Below, piece after piece: positions 25,973 through 49,143 of a DNA stretch of 64,000 nucleotides. This stretch comes from Pelodera strongyloides. Taxonomy: Eukaryota > Nematoda > Chromadorea > Rhabditida > Rhabditidae. The notes under the pieces are model-generated. The model ran no database searches. It was not told the origin of the DNA and was given only the letters and a program-made list of their open reading frames with translations. Positions within the stretch are counted from its first letter, which is position 1; every line of letters begins with the position of its first letter. The position numbers and the translations under genes are program-made. Where the stretch lies: NCBI GenBank assembly GCA_036852015.1, contig JAANDG010000124.1, forward strand, positions 241,927 through 305,926, in the 5' to 3' direction.

Positions 25973-26646
25973 TATACCTGAAATCAAAAGTGTAGCTTGT
26001 ATATGTTGAGGTAAAGGCACACCAACTGTTCACAGGTTAAACAAATATATTAAGTTGCTGATTTGATTCGAAAACTAAATGAGCTCAGTCACGTGACACA
26101 AAGAAAACGTTGTTCTATGCATCGAAAGGCACCGACAGCCGAAACCCGTGAATCCGCAACTATTCCTTCATCTGTTTATACCAGATACACGCTATATAAC
26201 ATTGTTTGAACAACAAAAACGTTATATAAAAGCAAAGAAACGATGACTCGTCGAGAAAAAATTTGCGAAATCTCGATCCGATTCATACACCTTTAAAAGC
26301 GATTACTGTAGTCGGCGCGGGACAACCCTCGTGTGCCATATAGAAAAAAGAATCAAACGGAAAATAACCGCTCCAAATCGTTGAGCACCAATAACCAACT
26401 TTCCCAATAAACAAAAAAACTAACGATTTATTAAATAAAAAGAGTGTGCAAATTAAAGTAAACTATTCTCGCTTGGGCCAAGACTTACACATACAATCAA
26501 ATAAGCTATTCATAACCACTAAAAGCTGCGCTCAATTTATACAGTATCACATAATTAATTCCCGTTTTATATTCGCATCCAAAAATATAATGCGCTTTAC
26601 ACTACATTACAGCACATATAACAAATAATTAATAATATTAATCCAA

Positions 26647-27206
26647 TTAGTCAGTTTTCTTGTCGGTCGCATTCTTTTCACAGCATTCTGTAGGCACTTC
26701 GGCAGTCTTCGTTTCTTCCGATGGAGGTGCGCTCGGAGGAACTAAAAGAAGACCAGTTAATGCAAATTTTAAAGTGTTATGGCACGAGGTTTGCCATGTG
26801 TTACATGCAACTTTCTGTGCTCTTCTGCGCATTTCCGGCACAGAATAACACCCATTTTCAGAAAACCAGCGCCAATTTGCAGACTTTTTTCTCTAATTTA
26901 TAATAAAAAAAACCACAAGGAGTCTCTAACAAGATATTCTACCACCCGGCGTGAATCGTATGCATTCCCATGCATTATATACATCTCTGCGCCTTTTTGT
27001 ACCAAGCCGAGCTACAGTAATTCGTACCCAGCTACAGTAACCCCCACTAACATAACTACCGTACCTTGAACAGGACAAGACGGGTAGAGAATTGGGTCCA
27101 GGAAGTTTACCCATCTTTCGGGTAGGAGTCTCATGATGAGTGGTTGTATGAACTTGAGATATATGGCGAGGAGCACGGGCAGGATGATACAAGGAACACA
27201 AACCAT
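26647..27206 (-). CDS. UPF0729 protein, C18orf32 homologue, 2 exons
   Basis: Exons (minus): 27065-27206 and 26647-26741, 237 nt, 78 residues (human C18orf32 has 76). The N-terminus MVCVPCIILPVLLAIYLKF carries the family's invariant MVC-PC start and a hydrophobic segment expected to sit in a membrane or lipid-droplet monolayer. The C-terminal half is polar, with ECCEKNATDKK resembling the human CDKKKD-like end. The molecular role of the family is poorly defined. The ATG lies 2 nt after a TTCCAG, again suggesting a trans-splice site. It sits on the same strand 674 bp upstream of importin alpha. The intron contains a family E repeat end. Confidence 0.92.
26769..26850. mobile_element. TTAA element, family E, partial (UPF0729 intron)
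   Basis: It starts TTAAAGTGTTATGGCACG, with the inner motif TGCGCATTTCCGGCACAG shared with the copy at 33446-33618. The right terminus is missing. The TTAA is 27 nt upstream (minus sense) of the acceptor at 26742. Confidence 0.65.
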
Positions 27207-28857
27207 ATCTGGAATAAAACATAAATGTAAAACAATAACATAGTTACACTGAAGACAACATCTAGAAATATGCTTCAACTACTAGAAACCATAACAAGTT
27301 GAAAACTAAAGGTTGCATTAGAATTTTGACATCTCGTTTCGCCCCTAATAAGTCATATACGATGTTTTATAAAAAATATATAGTCTACTCACATACAACA
27401 CACATTTCGCAATTCACAAATCCACTTCAATTAAGGATAACAATGGATTAAACGAATAGGATTACATACATTTGCTAATTACTAACAAACACTAATTAAC
27501 ACCTTTCTAAACCTAAACGCCACCTCCTTATCTACTATTATAATTCCATTTCCAGCAACAAGGTACCTAGGACCAAGAAAGTTAGCTTACTTCTCAAATC
27601 AACGAGTCTTTGATCATACTTGATTTACTACTTTGAATTTTAAAACTATTGTATTCTTTCATCGTCTCTTATGGCGTTGCGCTCTTTCTAAGAGTCTAAT
27701 AAACATTTAAACATTTAAATCTAGCCGCACCGCACTACCTCACCCCTCACAATTTATTCTTCAACAAGGTGTGTTAAAACTTTCCACCTCGAAACCCTAA
27801 ATCCCTAAATGGTCAAGAACCGGATTACCGGATTATGAATACTGAAGCGTGAATTGGGCTCTGACCCTCTGGGCCTTAGGCCTTGGACTCTGACCCACTG
27901 GGCCTTCGGCCTTCGGCCTTCCCTATTCTGACTCAGCAGCTTCCTTCGCCCTTCCCATAATCCTTTTCCTATGTGTTGTGTTCCTTTCTTTTCTAATATC
28001 GCTCAGGTGAAATTGCCCCTTTCCTCCCACCCTCAAGGGCCCATATTCATTGATTGGAAGTGAGTGAGGGCCCAAAAGAACAACATCAAAAATGAATAAA
28101 TGAAACCTTGAAGCCCCGCCCATTTTTTTGAAATCTTAATTTCACATATTTAATATTCTAACCCAAGCACAAGAGTTACAGGGGTTGTCTGCGCATGTTA
28201 GCCTAAACCTCAGTCCTCAGAACCGTACAAACCGTGTCAGGCCCGTGCTAGTCTCGTCTTGCCTTGATTTGGACTTGAATTGCAAGTTGTAGTTAGTGGT
28301 AATCCAGTTACTTCTTTAGTAGTCACTTTCTTACTTTCAACACTATTACTATACTGTTGAGCAAGTTGATTTACCTCTTGATTTTCCCATTTGTCCGTTT
28401 ACGGTTTACTGTGTTGAATTTAAAGCGAAATACCGGCCGGTTTTCGAAACGCATCGAGTCACCAACACTCTTATGCGTCATATGCAAATGAGTATAATTT
28501 AGCACATAAAATAGACCCCAATTAGACACCACTTCGCATAAATACATAAGAATGCAGTTGTCCACGATGCGTTTCAAAAACCGGCCGGTATTTCGCTTTA
28601 AGACTGTCCCACTTTTGCTCGCATTATTGTTATTATACATTGTCCACACCCGTAATTCAACACCTATTCCCAACTCAAAGTTGAAAAGTAGTTGTTAGGC
28701 AGTTCTTTGTTACATTTCTGCCTGTTCCCACACTTTACTAACACATTTACGTCAAATGTTTCAGGTGATACTCTTAATTCTACTGCAAGCTATGCATCAC
28801 TAGTTTTCTGAACCTCGTCTCGCTAATTGTACGTGATTGCAAAAAAAAATTTCAAAA
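27207..28857. other. Divergent promoter region, UPF0729 and FOXJ
   Basis: No exon is supported. It contains a small GGCCTT-rich tandem repeat at about 27857-27925, family B copy 3, and AT-rich sequence. No core promoter motif can be assigned. Confidence 0.6.
28420..28601. mobile_element. TTAA element, family B, copy 3
   Basis: It starts TTAAAGCGAAATACCGGCC and ends GGCCGGTATTTCGCTTTAA, both ends intact. This is the best-preserved family B copy in the window. Confidence 0.9.
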
Positions 28858-31800
28858 ATGAGTGAACTAAACTCAAGCCTCGGACAACTCGGATGGCTAC
28901 TGTCTAAAAACTCCAACAATGAACCACAGGTAAGTACAAATGAGGAATTTGTCTTTCAGGAAGACAAGTCATTATTAGTGCATCATTTATAAGGTGTGAT
29001 CACACGCTAACTCCCCAAGGAAAATTAATGCCGTTTCCGATGAAAAAGTTATCTCACTCTAACCATGAGTGTCCTAGCTTAACAATAAGGCGGTTGGAAA
29101 GGTACTGACAATTCTAACTAAAATTTCAATGATTTTAACCCACTAATTTAAGGGAACTTTTTACAACAGAAAATTTGCATTTTGTGAAAGGAGACTAGGA
29201 CACCGCTGACCACTTTTCTACTTGCAACAATTCTTCCTTTACTTTTTATTAGCTTTTTCTCTCTTTTCAAACACATGTCCACATTTCTCTCCCAATTTAG
29301 AGGCCATTTGTGTTGCATAAAGCACAATGGACTCCAAGAAACAATCAAGAATCCAAACAAACAAAAGAATAAGACCAACGCTTTTCTGCAAGCGGCGTGC
29401 ATTTCGGCGGTTAGCTCGGCGGGCAGAATTGCACGCCAATTCTGTGCCGCGCGCGTTCTGCACGCCATCAGGCTGCCAAATCTTATCAGACCGCCGCTTT
29501 CACTAGGCCCACACGCTCGCTATGCAATTATCCAGAAGAACCAATTACGCCAAAATGCTATCAATTCCAAAATTCCAGGGACAGCATCAACATCAACCAG
29601 AATCCACAAACAAAACCAAAGAAGTATCTTCGAGAAAGAAAGACGAAAAACAAAAATCTCCCGATGACCGACCCCCACATAGCTACTCGCAGCTGATTAA
29701 GAATGCAATTTTGGTAAGTCTTTACTTGTTCTAGCCTTCACACTAACCCGGGTACAACATCTCTAACTTGTAGTCTTTACTTCCAAGGTGTCCTAGACAA
29801 CGTAACTCCGTAGACAAAGACAAAGAGAGAGACTAACACAAGTTTTAAAGCGAAATACCGGCCGGTTTTCGAAACACCGTGGACAACTGAATTCTTATGT
29901 ATTGACGCTAATCTGCTCGAATTTAGCTCGATTTTTTGTTTAATTTATATCATTTGCATAGCATAAGAATGCTGGTGTCGTTTCAAAAACCGGCCGCTTT
30001 AAAGGGACAGACCTTTGATAACTCTAATCCCTGCATTACTTTCAAACCAAGGATCAAATCTCCCTTTTATTTCAGAACTCCCCTAACGAGCGTGCCACTC
30101 TAAGTTCCATCTACCGTTACATCGCCGACCGTTATCCCTATTACCGCGAGAATCGAAATCCCTGTTGGAAGAACTCCGTCCGGCACAATCTCAGTCTCAA
30201 CAAACAATTTCAAAAGGTAATGAAACCGACGAAACCCTGGCGCACATCAGGCGAAAACATGGCACAAGGCAGAAAACGTAGCAAAGGCATGGCGCTCCTG
30301 TGGCACACTTTTGTTGCTCGAAGGTGTGCCAACGCAGCCTAAAGACCGCCGAAAATTGAACATCTTCCCGCAACTCTGCCATAGAGGCTGCGAGATCAAA
30401 AACTCCCCAATATTATTCAGCAAGTTGAGCAAATCCAAATAGTGCGGTACATTTTCCGGGGATGCAAATTTCGTCTCTAGACCCCCTTTATTTTTTTTCA
30501 AACGCGATCTCCGACGACTACCTACAGTACCTACGTTTATTTCCAGTGTTCTCGAGATTTTTCACAGCAATTATCAAGTATTCCTAGCAATTAAGTGCGT
30601 TCAATTCATCAAACTAGCAATTAACAAAAAGCTCGTTCCAAAACTTAAAAAGCCCACGACAGGTGTTTAATCCACTTTACAAACGTAAATGCGGAAATTA
30701 GCGGCCCTAACTAAATTAATTTGCCGTAGACTTTCAGACGTCACCCGAATTCTATATATGGAAAGCACGCACGCACAAAGGACGAATAAAAAGTTACCTA
30801 AACTTAGCCTGCGAGTGTTCCTATTTTGCTAACAAAAATATCGCAGAGTCATTCTGTATTATGAATTAAGTGAAGCGCAAATCAGAGTTTATTATGCAAG
30901 AGTAATGTCATAATACGAAAAATATGAACCGTTTAACACTGTCGACGTCCCCTACGACTACGGCAGCACCAGAGTCCGCTAAACGTTACCGCTAAACGTT
31001 AACCATTAGATCTTATAATTAGTAAGCATCTAATTATCCAATTTACTATTTCAACTTTAGGAAGAGCGAAGAGACGGCGAGAGTGGGAAAGGTTCCTATT
31101 GGAAAGTTGTGCCGGTAGAAGAACGAAGGCCAAAGGTAATCATTCTAACAAAGATCCGAAAATACTACCCCGAGAGGGTAGAACAGTGACGAGTGGGGAA
31201 TGAAGGGGATACATACCCCTTCCCCGTCAGCTCCCCCGCTACCAGTCCTAAACCACCCAGACAGAGAATTTCTTCCCTGATGGCATGTCGCATGTACCCA
31301 AGGCAGCGAAGCGCTACGATTCAGGTCGACGAAATCTTCTGGAGGTGCCTTACTTTGGAAAGTTGCATGAGCAAATGTGCTAATAAGATTGAATTCAGTT
31401 CCTCCACACAGAAGACTACATCGTTCGGGGTTTTGGGTTTATGGGACTCCATGCCTTACCAAACAACCTCCGGGCAACACAGACAATGAAAGAGTGCAGA
31501 CTACCTGCTAACCAAGCCTTCCCTTGCAGTTCTTCGACGGCAACCCCGTTCATATCAACCCGGCAGTCCTGAGAATGCTCAGTCGAGGAGACAGCAGGGA
31601 GAGTCAGAACAGTCAGAGTACTGAGGTAAGTGGGATACGTACTGCATACCTCAATTAACGCAGTGATAATATATCTCCCCGCGTCCCCGGTCGGAAGTAA
31701 CAAAGACAAAAAGATGTATTAAATCAACTGCTTTGCGAACGAAATCAGAAGACAGCCTCGGAAACAACACCGCGGTTCTACCTGACAAAGCAAGCCTCCG

Positions 31801-33379
31801 TTTCAGGAAGAGACGTTAATGGACATACGATTACCAGCGATCGTTCTGCCTTCACCACCTGCCACAGGTACCACTTCAGTTACATTTCCGCTCTTTGGCG
31901 ATAGCGCGGGCGCACTCGTTGGGCGGTAACCTCGCGCTTCCTTGAGCGCGTTCGCGCGCTGTCCTTTGCCTCGCGCTCATCCTGCGCGCGCAAGGCATAA
32001 TTCTCATTCAGACGTCGACACAACCGACCAAGAGAACCTGTGCGACATGACCGATGTGGACGACATCTCAGCGATGACCCTCTTCGAGACACACGACCTG
32101 AGTGCCTCGTTCAGAGCCGTCTACGATCAGATATTCCAGAACAAGCGTCCTTCTAACAGTAGACAAATGGTGAGACATATACACCGCATAGATGTTCGCC
32201 CACCATCCATAGCGTCTTGGTAACAATATTCCATTGTGAGTGGCGCGTCGACGTGAAACTTGTGCGCGGCTTGCACACGGCCGCTAATAAGCCGCGCGCT
32301 GCAGAGCTCATTTGGGCTTGCTTCTTCTAACTGTTAGAGCTTCCTCTGTGCAATAAAGTGAGCAGATAACAGGCACGGAGAAAACTGGGGACAACTATCA
32401 ACCGAGAAGCTAAACAAGTATTTTAGGAAGCTCAAATCGACTGGTTCAAGATTTCTCTCGAGGCCGTCGGTATGGACTACAGAGACGAGCAGGACGCGGA
32501 CAATATTGATACTCAGCGGTTTATTAGTGAGTTCAGACCGAACAACATTGTTGTTGGCTCTCGCTTGATTACGAACGCGCGGCAGCGCGCGTTCGTAGGG
32601 CGCGATAGGCGCGTATCGGCTAGGGACGGACGCTTGGCGCGTGCATGACAAATCTATATGTATAATGACCGGAAAATGGAACTTCGACTGAGCAATAGCG
32701 CGCGGCAGAGGCGTCACAACCTTGCCAATGCCGTGCTGGCCGCTCATGCGCTGCGCGCGAAATGGGTGCCACCCACAATGATTGGTTCGTTAATCATCAA
32801 ACTAGATTACATCAAAGTCCATTTAGGTTTAATGGAAAGTCAACGAAGTAGCAAAGACGCTTACTACCACGCACAACAGCAAACGAATCAAGGTGAATAA
32901 TCATTGCTGTGCCAAGTTTACCAAATAAATGTAATTCTAACTAGTTATAGTTCCAGTAACAAAAAGACTAACGTCTAACTTAATTCAAGGATCAGTACTC
33001 TTTTCTAACTTGGTTCAGAAATACCGCGAATGGTTTCAGTTCCGAACGGAGGGATACCAAGCAACCATCAAACATCCACGAGAATGTCAGCTGAGGTTAG
33101 CAAGTTTACGCCAATTGCTCCCCATACTGTAACTACCATGTCCGGCATAATTACGAACCCTCCCACATAGAAATTATACTTGCCCCGACTGCGCATATTG
33201 ACATATAAAAAAATCGTGATCCACGCAACAACCACACGACAATCTTAGTGATATTAATTTTCGGCAACGACCAAATATTTAACGCCAAAATAAACCACAC
33301 TTCTTTCATAAAATGTTTATTTTAGGACGAGACGGACGAAATAGAGGACGATTTTGACTGGTCGACAATAGTCAGCTAA
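28858..33379 (+). CDS. FOXJ3: Forkhead transcription factor, FOXJ2/FOXJ3 type, 11 exons
   Basis: Exons: 28858-28929, 29579-29713, 30076-30216, 31061-31135, 31530-31625, 31807-31867, 32012-32169, 32427-32526, 32827-32892, 33019-33095, 33326-33379. They sum to 1035 nt, 344 residues. The forkhead domain spans exons 2-4: RPPHSYSQLIKNAIL, SSIYRYIADRYPYYRE, WKNSVRHNLSLNKQF and GKGSYWKV. Outside it, three FOXJ2/3 hallmarks remain: the N-terminal SELNSSLGQLGWL, the central LSASFRAVYDQIF, and the acidic C-terminus DDFDWSTIV (human DDFDWDSIV). FISLMESQR also matches FOXJ3. It acts as a nuclear DNA-binding regulator. Human FOXJ3 is about 620 residues; the Gln/His/Pro-rich linkers are much shorter here. 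The start is the first ATG, giving the conserved N-terminus. The symbol marks the FOXJ2/3 type only. Confidence 0.94.
29845..30002. mobile_element. TTAA element, family B, copy 4 (FOXJ intron 2)
   Basis: It starts TTAAAGCGAAATACCGGCC and ends CCGGCCGCTTTAA. The right arm has lost the GTATTTC segment, yet the TTAA is kept. Confidence 0.85.
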
Positions 33380-33445
33380 CAAAAAAAAATCAAATCAACA
33401 ACAACAAATCATGAAAACAAGCAGCCTCCTAACGTTCAACAAACA

Positions 33446-33618
33446 TTAAAGTGATATGGCACGTGGTTTCAAAACGCACGATGGACAAGTGTTTTGGCAT
33501 TAGTATGTTCCATCCTGTGCCAGAAATGCATAGACGGGCCCAGAAATTTGCACATCATTATGTGCGAAATACAGTTGCTCAGCTTACGCTTCACAAACCA
33601 CGTGCCATAACGCTTCAA
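33446..33618. mobile_element. TTAA element, family E (FOXJ-NSUN5 gap)
   Basis: The left end TTAAAGTGATATGGCACG is mirrored by CACGTGCCATAACGCTTCAA. The rest of 33380-34202, between two convergent stop codons, holds only AT-rich sequence, including an AATAAA-like CAATAAATA near 33884. Confidence 0.75.
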
Positions 33619-34154
33619 AACAGTAATAATGAAATAACAAAAGTAACAACAAAAGTAACAACAAGATCAACATAAAATAACAAATCTGCAGAATGCATGA
33701 CCTAGCTACGGTCTGCAAACTAAGCTAAATCACAATACTGCACTACTCGAATTCTATTCATATTCTAACAGTCAACATAATTTACGAGTTCATTCGGCTA
33801 TATATTCGCTATTAGTGAACGGGATATTCATAAATGTGTACATTTATCTGTATATTTAAAGGAAATATCTATTTATTTGTTGTGTCAATAAATATTTTGC
33901 GGATTAGCTATCTTTCTTGGGGCTCGAGTAATTCTAAAAAATCTATAAGCAGCTTCAAAAATGGATCAACATGTCAATTCAAAATTGAAATGAAGTGAGC
34001 TTACCGAGCAAGAATCCGACAAGCAACTTGTTCAGATCACATCATCTGGCATACAAAAGTTATCCAAGATTTCCCAATACAGTAGCCATACCGAAAAATC
34101 CGGGAGTGTTCCGCACGGCTCCAGGGGGAGGTAAGACAAAAAGAGGGCCGATGC

Positions 34155-34193
34155 GTATCAGAGAGACAGAGAGACAGAGAGAGAGAGAGAAAT
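34155..34193. repeat. GA microsatellite
   Basis: An AGAGAGACAGAGAGACAG-type run lies just 3' (minus sense) of the NSUN5 stop codon. Confidence 0.85.
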
Positions 34194-34202
34194 CCTCCCT
34201 CC

Positions 34203-39906
<5,704 letters not shown>

Positions 39907-40271
39907 CTAAACAGCTACATGTTCATACTTCCATGAGTAATCCAAAATGCTTTCTGTCACCCTCTGACGTCACATATTGCCCCCCCCCCCAAACTTCAAT
40001 CTACAGTAATACCACGCCCCGGTTCAGATTACCGTAGCACAGAAAGCTACAGTAATTATTCGTCCCAGCTTAGATTACCGTACCACTTGAAGGCCCACCA
40101 GTTTCCCACGAAACGAGAAAATACATCAAAGAAGACAAAGACAATAAACATGTTGCAGATGAATTGAGAACTAGGATCAACAAGAAAATATAACACAACC
40201 TCTCACTCTGACACCATGGGTACCAAGTAACACCATATGCACAAAATAACAAACAATCACTCTCAAAACAT

Positions 40272-42655
40272 TTATTCATTGCTGGACTCCCTCTTCTTAT
40301 ACTTTGCTTGCAGCCACACTCTGTACATCTTCACTTGCTTGGCCCTGTTCACAATCAGCCTTCTATCAACGTGGTGGGCTTCCACAGAAAAGCCTTCCGC
40401 TTCAAACAGCTCATCCAAGTCCTCCTTTGTTCTAAAAAAAGAAAATAGAAACTGGTGAACTTATGATAAAAATTAAGTGATTGGTCTCGGGGTCCTCATA
40501 CTTGGGTAAGTAAACCAACCGGAACACTTGAATTTTAAATTGTTGTTCAATTGTCCGGTGCAATTACCAGTAAAAAAGTCGTAAGTAATAGATTAAAGAT
40601 CTTCTTCCCGTCACAATTAATATAATTACGAAGCGACATCATATCAAGTGTCGTAAACAAAGCACCCAAGAACTCACGGCTTTGAGGCCGTATTCACCAA
40701 CAACAGGGACCCCTCCCTAGGCTCACGAGTGCTCTGAATCTCTTCTGCTCTCGCACCACACTCATTAGCTCCCTGCGCGTTGGTGAATACGGCCTCAGGG
40801 TTAGGCTTAAGGCTAGGAAGTTGCTTACCTAAAGTACACCAATGTACCATCTCCTCTACAGTACAAGTTCTCCTCGATCAATCGATTCTGTTTGAAGCGT
40901 AGTTGTGTGAGGTCAAATCTACCGTAATCCTTCAGCAATAAAATACCGCCCGGCTTCAGAAGGCTTCGTAAGTGAGCGATCGCCTGAACACATGCATTTA
41001 TGACCTTTTTATTAAAGATCAATCAAACTACTGAAAAAGAATCTCTATGGTTCCTCCTAAGGTAAGAGGCAGTCTGGAACACAGTGACAACATACACAGA
41101 CGAAATAAGTGCACGAGTTCACCCCAAGCCCAGCTACCGGCTGTCACAAGATTTCACCTAGGTCGCTCAACGGCTCAACTCCGCACCTTCGTATGAATGT
41201 GGCTGTGGCCTAAACCTACCCATCTATAAACTCACAAAAACCAATCCCTTACCTGCTTAGTCTTTGTCGGATGGAGAGCCGAGAGCACGTAAATACAAAG
41301 GACAAAGTCCAGGCTTTCCTTTTCTACGTCTTCTGGAGGTGGCTGAGTGATGTCCCATACAAATCCATGGCAACGAGTACTGTCAAACTCAGGATTCGAC
41401 TGGAAACGTGTGTGAGTTAGGATAAAGAAATGACGCTCCAACTAAACGCGCTCATGTATGTCACATTGTGAGGTCTTGTCTTAAAATAACCGACAAACCT
41501 TGAGCAATTCAACAGCCACTGCCGAATAATCGCACGAATACAAGTGCATCTTCTTCCCGGTGTCCCATTGCGCCAAGGGAATCGACGTATTTCCAACACC
41601 ACAACCAACCTCAAGAAGGCGCACTTTTGCATCCTGGAAGAAACAAACAAATAGACGTTCTGTAAACATAAGAACAACAGAAACGCTGACATCGCAACCA
41701 AAACGTAACTCCTTCCAACACCTAACAATACGACGTACGTCAACGTATTCACTAACCATAGTGCTTAGAATAAGGAATACCGCAGAAGAAAAATGAAAAT
41801 TAACATAAATCAACATGAAACATCTTCAAACCTCCGGATACGAGCTCATATCTAGTTCTGGAAATTCCTTGAGCAGCCAATTCCTGTTCATGAAGAACTT
41901 TTCCTTGTGTTGCGAATAGAACTCGTCCCACTGTTTCGCCGGCTCCGACAACAGAACTGCCACCTTGTCACTCTGCAATCAGATATCAGGTACGTCTCAC
42001 TGAATTCGCATTCGTCAACGAACATTAAGTAAATTTTATTCACAAACCTCCCCATCTTCCCAAGAGCTGCTAATCTAACTAATACACATAGGCACTTTCT
42101 ACTTTATAATAATTACACGAACTCTGGCCTCACATGTTCACAAAGCTCTTGTTGCTAATACAAAACATCCATTTTGATTTCGCTCGAAACTCACTTCATG
42201 AAAACTAGAGTTTTGCAAAAAGGACAACCTAGAATTTCAAACTCCCTTGACAGTCTTATTCAGTCAATATTCCAACTCACCGGAACTGGTGTCTGCTTCT
42301 GTGTTTCAATCGTCTTCTGTGCAATCTTCTCCATTTCCGGATCCCATTCCACATTGTCCCAAGCATTGTGCTCAAACACGCGCTCTTTATCCTCCAGATA
42401 TCTAAATCAAATGAAGGGTTGGATAGAGGTAGAGGCCCAGAGACTCGTGAACTCCATCATCAGTAGCCTACCGATCCGACAAAATAGCACAAACTCGCTT
42501 GTGGGAAAGACATGAAATACAGTTACTAACCTTTCAACTAATTGAACTAATTAGCATAAATGGCCTTGAGCAAAACTTCCGGAACAACGACAAATAAGAC
42601 ATAAATAATACCTTGTTCCAAATCCAGCTGGTCTCAAAGATGGTTGTTCTCTCAT
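40272..42655 (-). CDS. METTL2: METTL2-type tRNA 3-methylcytidine methyltransferase, 7 exons
   Basis: Exons (minus): 42612-42655, 42281-42401, 41832-41972, 41499-41633, 41253-41399, 40829-40983, 40272-40431. They sum to 903 nt, 300 residues. The N-terminal [15 protein letters not shown] and [14 protein letters not shown] are hallmarks of METTL2/6/8. The Rossmann SAM site is [15 protein letters not shown], followed by [14 protein letters not shown]. The C-terminal [30 protein letters not shown] and [17 protein letters not shown] match METTL2. The enzyme forms m3C32 in the anticodon loop of tRNA Thr and Arg (yeast Trm140). The stop overlaps an AATAAA (GAATAAATG). The ATG follows CTCACAG by 3 nt. 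Confidence 0.96.
40683..40797. mobile_element. Family C MITE, copy 5 (METTL2 intron)
   Basis: It starts TGAGGCCGTATTCACCAACA and ends TTGGTGAATACGGCCTCA. Its core is inverted relative to copies 3 and 4 (GAGCGCTC-type block replaced by AGTGCTCTGAATCTCT). Confidence 0.88.
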
Positions 42656-44223
42656 GTTCTGTGAGGGTCGAGCGGTGAGCACAAAAAAGGGGTAAATTAA
42701 TACGTGTGCAAGAGCAGGAATGAAGGAACAACGAAATACGCGCAGACGGCGCAGAAATTAAAACATGTCAAAAACAATGGAATCGGAATAATATATGATT
42801 AAAAAACGAGTATCAAGAGAGACGAGGGAGCCACAGGAAGAAAACACACATCGAAAGTGGAGAGAAAGAGATGAAGAGAACCTGGTGAGCCTCCAAACCT
42901 TGCAGAAAAACCTCCAGCCAAGCCCACTATACCAATCCAAACCTTGTTCACAACTACGAATTTCACATACAACACAATCCTCCCACTAATCCTGAGGTCC
43001 CCTCCACATTATTATGGTATTTACGCATTCCCAAATAACACTACGAGTTCCATCTAAACAACCTTCATACTATAAAAAGACCTTGAATGGATGATCGTAT
43101 ACAAGCCGGCGCACAGAAGCCTCCTTATTGGAAAGCTTTCTCAGAACATCGGCTACTGCCAGATAAGCACCATCCAGAGGCATACCGTAACCTGAAATGC
43201 TCAAATATAAACAAAAAAAGTACACATTCCGAAATACAATCTCGAAAATACATAAACATAATATACTACAAAACTAGGTCGAGCTACACTATATTATTAA
43301 AATTTCAAATAATTTAACAACACACCCGCAAGAAATTCCAGTGTCAGTAACTTACGTACAACAGAGTTTTAATCAATTAGCGAAAAAGGTTAACAAAACT
43401 GACATTCATCAAAAAGAGTACAATTACACAAGGTGCAATATAAATCTTGGACATAAACCAATAAACGTCCATCCAAAAACTAATTCAACTCTTCAAAAAC
43501 AATATTTATGCTCCTTTTCATAAATTATAGAAGATCAAGGATATTTACCCGTTCTCTAAGAATATACATAAAAATACTAAACTGTAAAAACTCTAGCGTG
43601 ATCAAGCTAGGAGATCAGTCTAGTTTCAAAATAATGACATAAACATACAATGCGAAAACAATAAAGTCGAATATGTACACAAAGAAACTACAGCAGTGGC
43701 CGTATGTACGAACACGCCGGGAGACTCCCACCCAACCTCCCAGTGGGCGGTGAGAGAAAGAGAGGGATCACATAAATCGGAGATACACAGAGCCAGATTC
43801 TCCCACCCAGGGAGGTTCGAGGTTCCCGCTGTTCGTGCTACAGGTCAAATTAATGAAACTAACTGCACGAAAAATTCGAAGTAGGGTACGGTAGCTATAC
43901 ATGGAACTAAAAAGAGAACAAAAATATATGCGCACCTAGAATTTGTTTGAAGCCTCATTTCTACGTTCGCTTCAGAGTTGTATAATTTCAAGAAAGTAAC
44001 GTCAAACTGGTCAAACCCAATTAACAAAATGTTTACAGGTTTATGATTATGAAACACTATTTCGCTTTAATTTCTTTCAGAAAAAGATTAACCTAAATCA
44101 AAACGGATATGATCAGATGATAATAAATCACAGCCTTTGAACCTTACGATTAGCCTAAGAAAGCAATTAGCCTAAGAAATCAATCTTAACCTAAGTCAAA
44201 CTCAAGAAATCCAATCGTGTTGA
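42656..44223. other. Intergenic region, METTL2 to HDAC3
   Basis: No supported exon. Contents are AT-rich sequence and a family C-prime MITE at 43694-43846. It should contain the HDAC3 3' UTR and the METTL2 promoter unless the two are co-transcribed. Confidence 0.55.
43694..43846. mobile_element. Family C-prime MITE, variant with GTATG.ACGAACA ends
   Basis: Ends GTGGCCGTATGTACGAACAC and GCTGTTCGTGCTACA, with inner CCGGGAGACTCCCACC mirrored by CCCACCCAGGGAGG. Related to 63532-63692. Confidence 0.65.

Positions 44224-49143
<4,920 letters not shown>

Noticed and set aside
29148..29667. Overlapping open frames in FOXJ intron 1
   Set aside because: No splice sites in phase with FOXJ and no family resemblance; the real exon starts at 29579.
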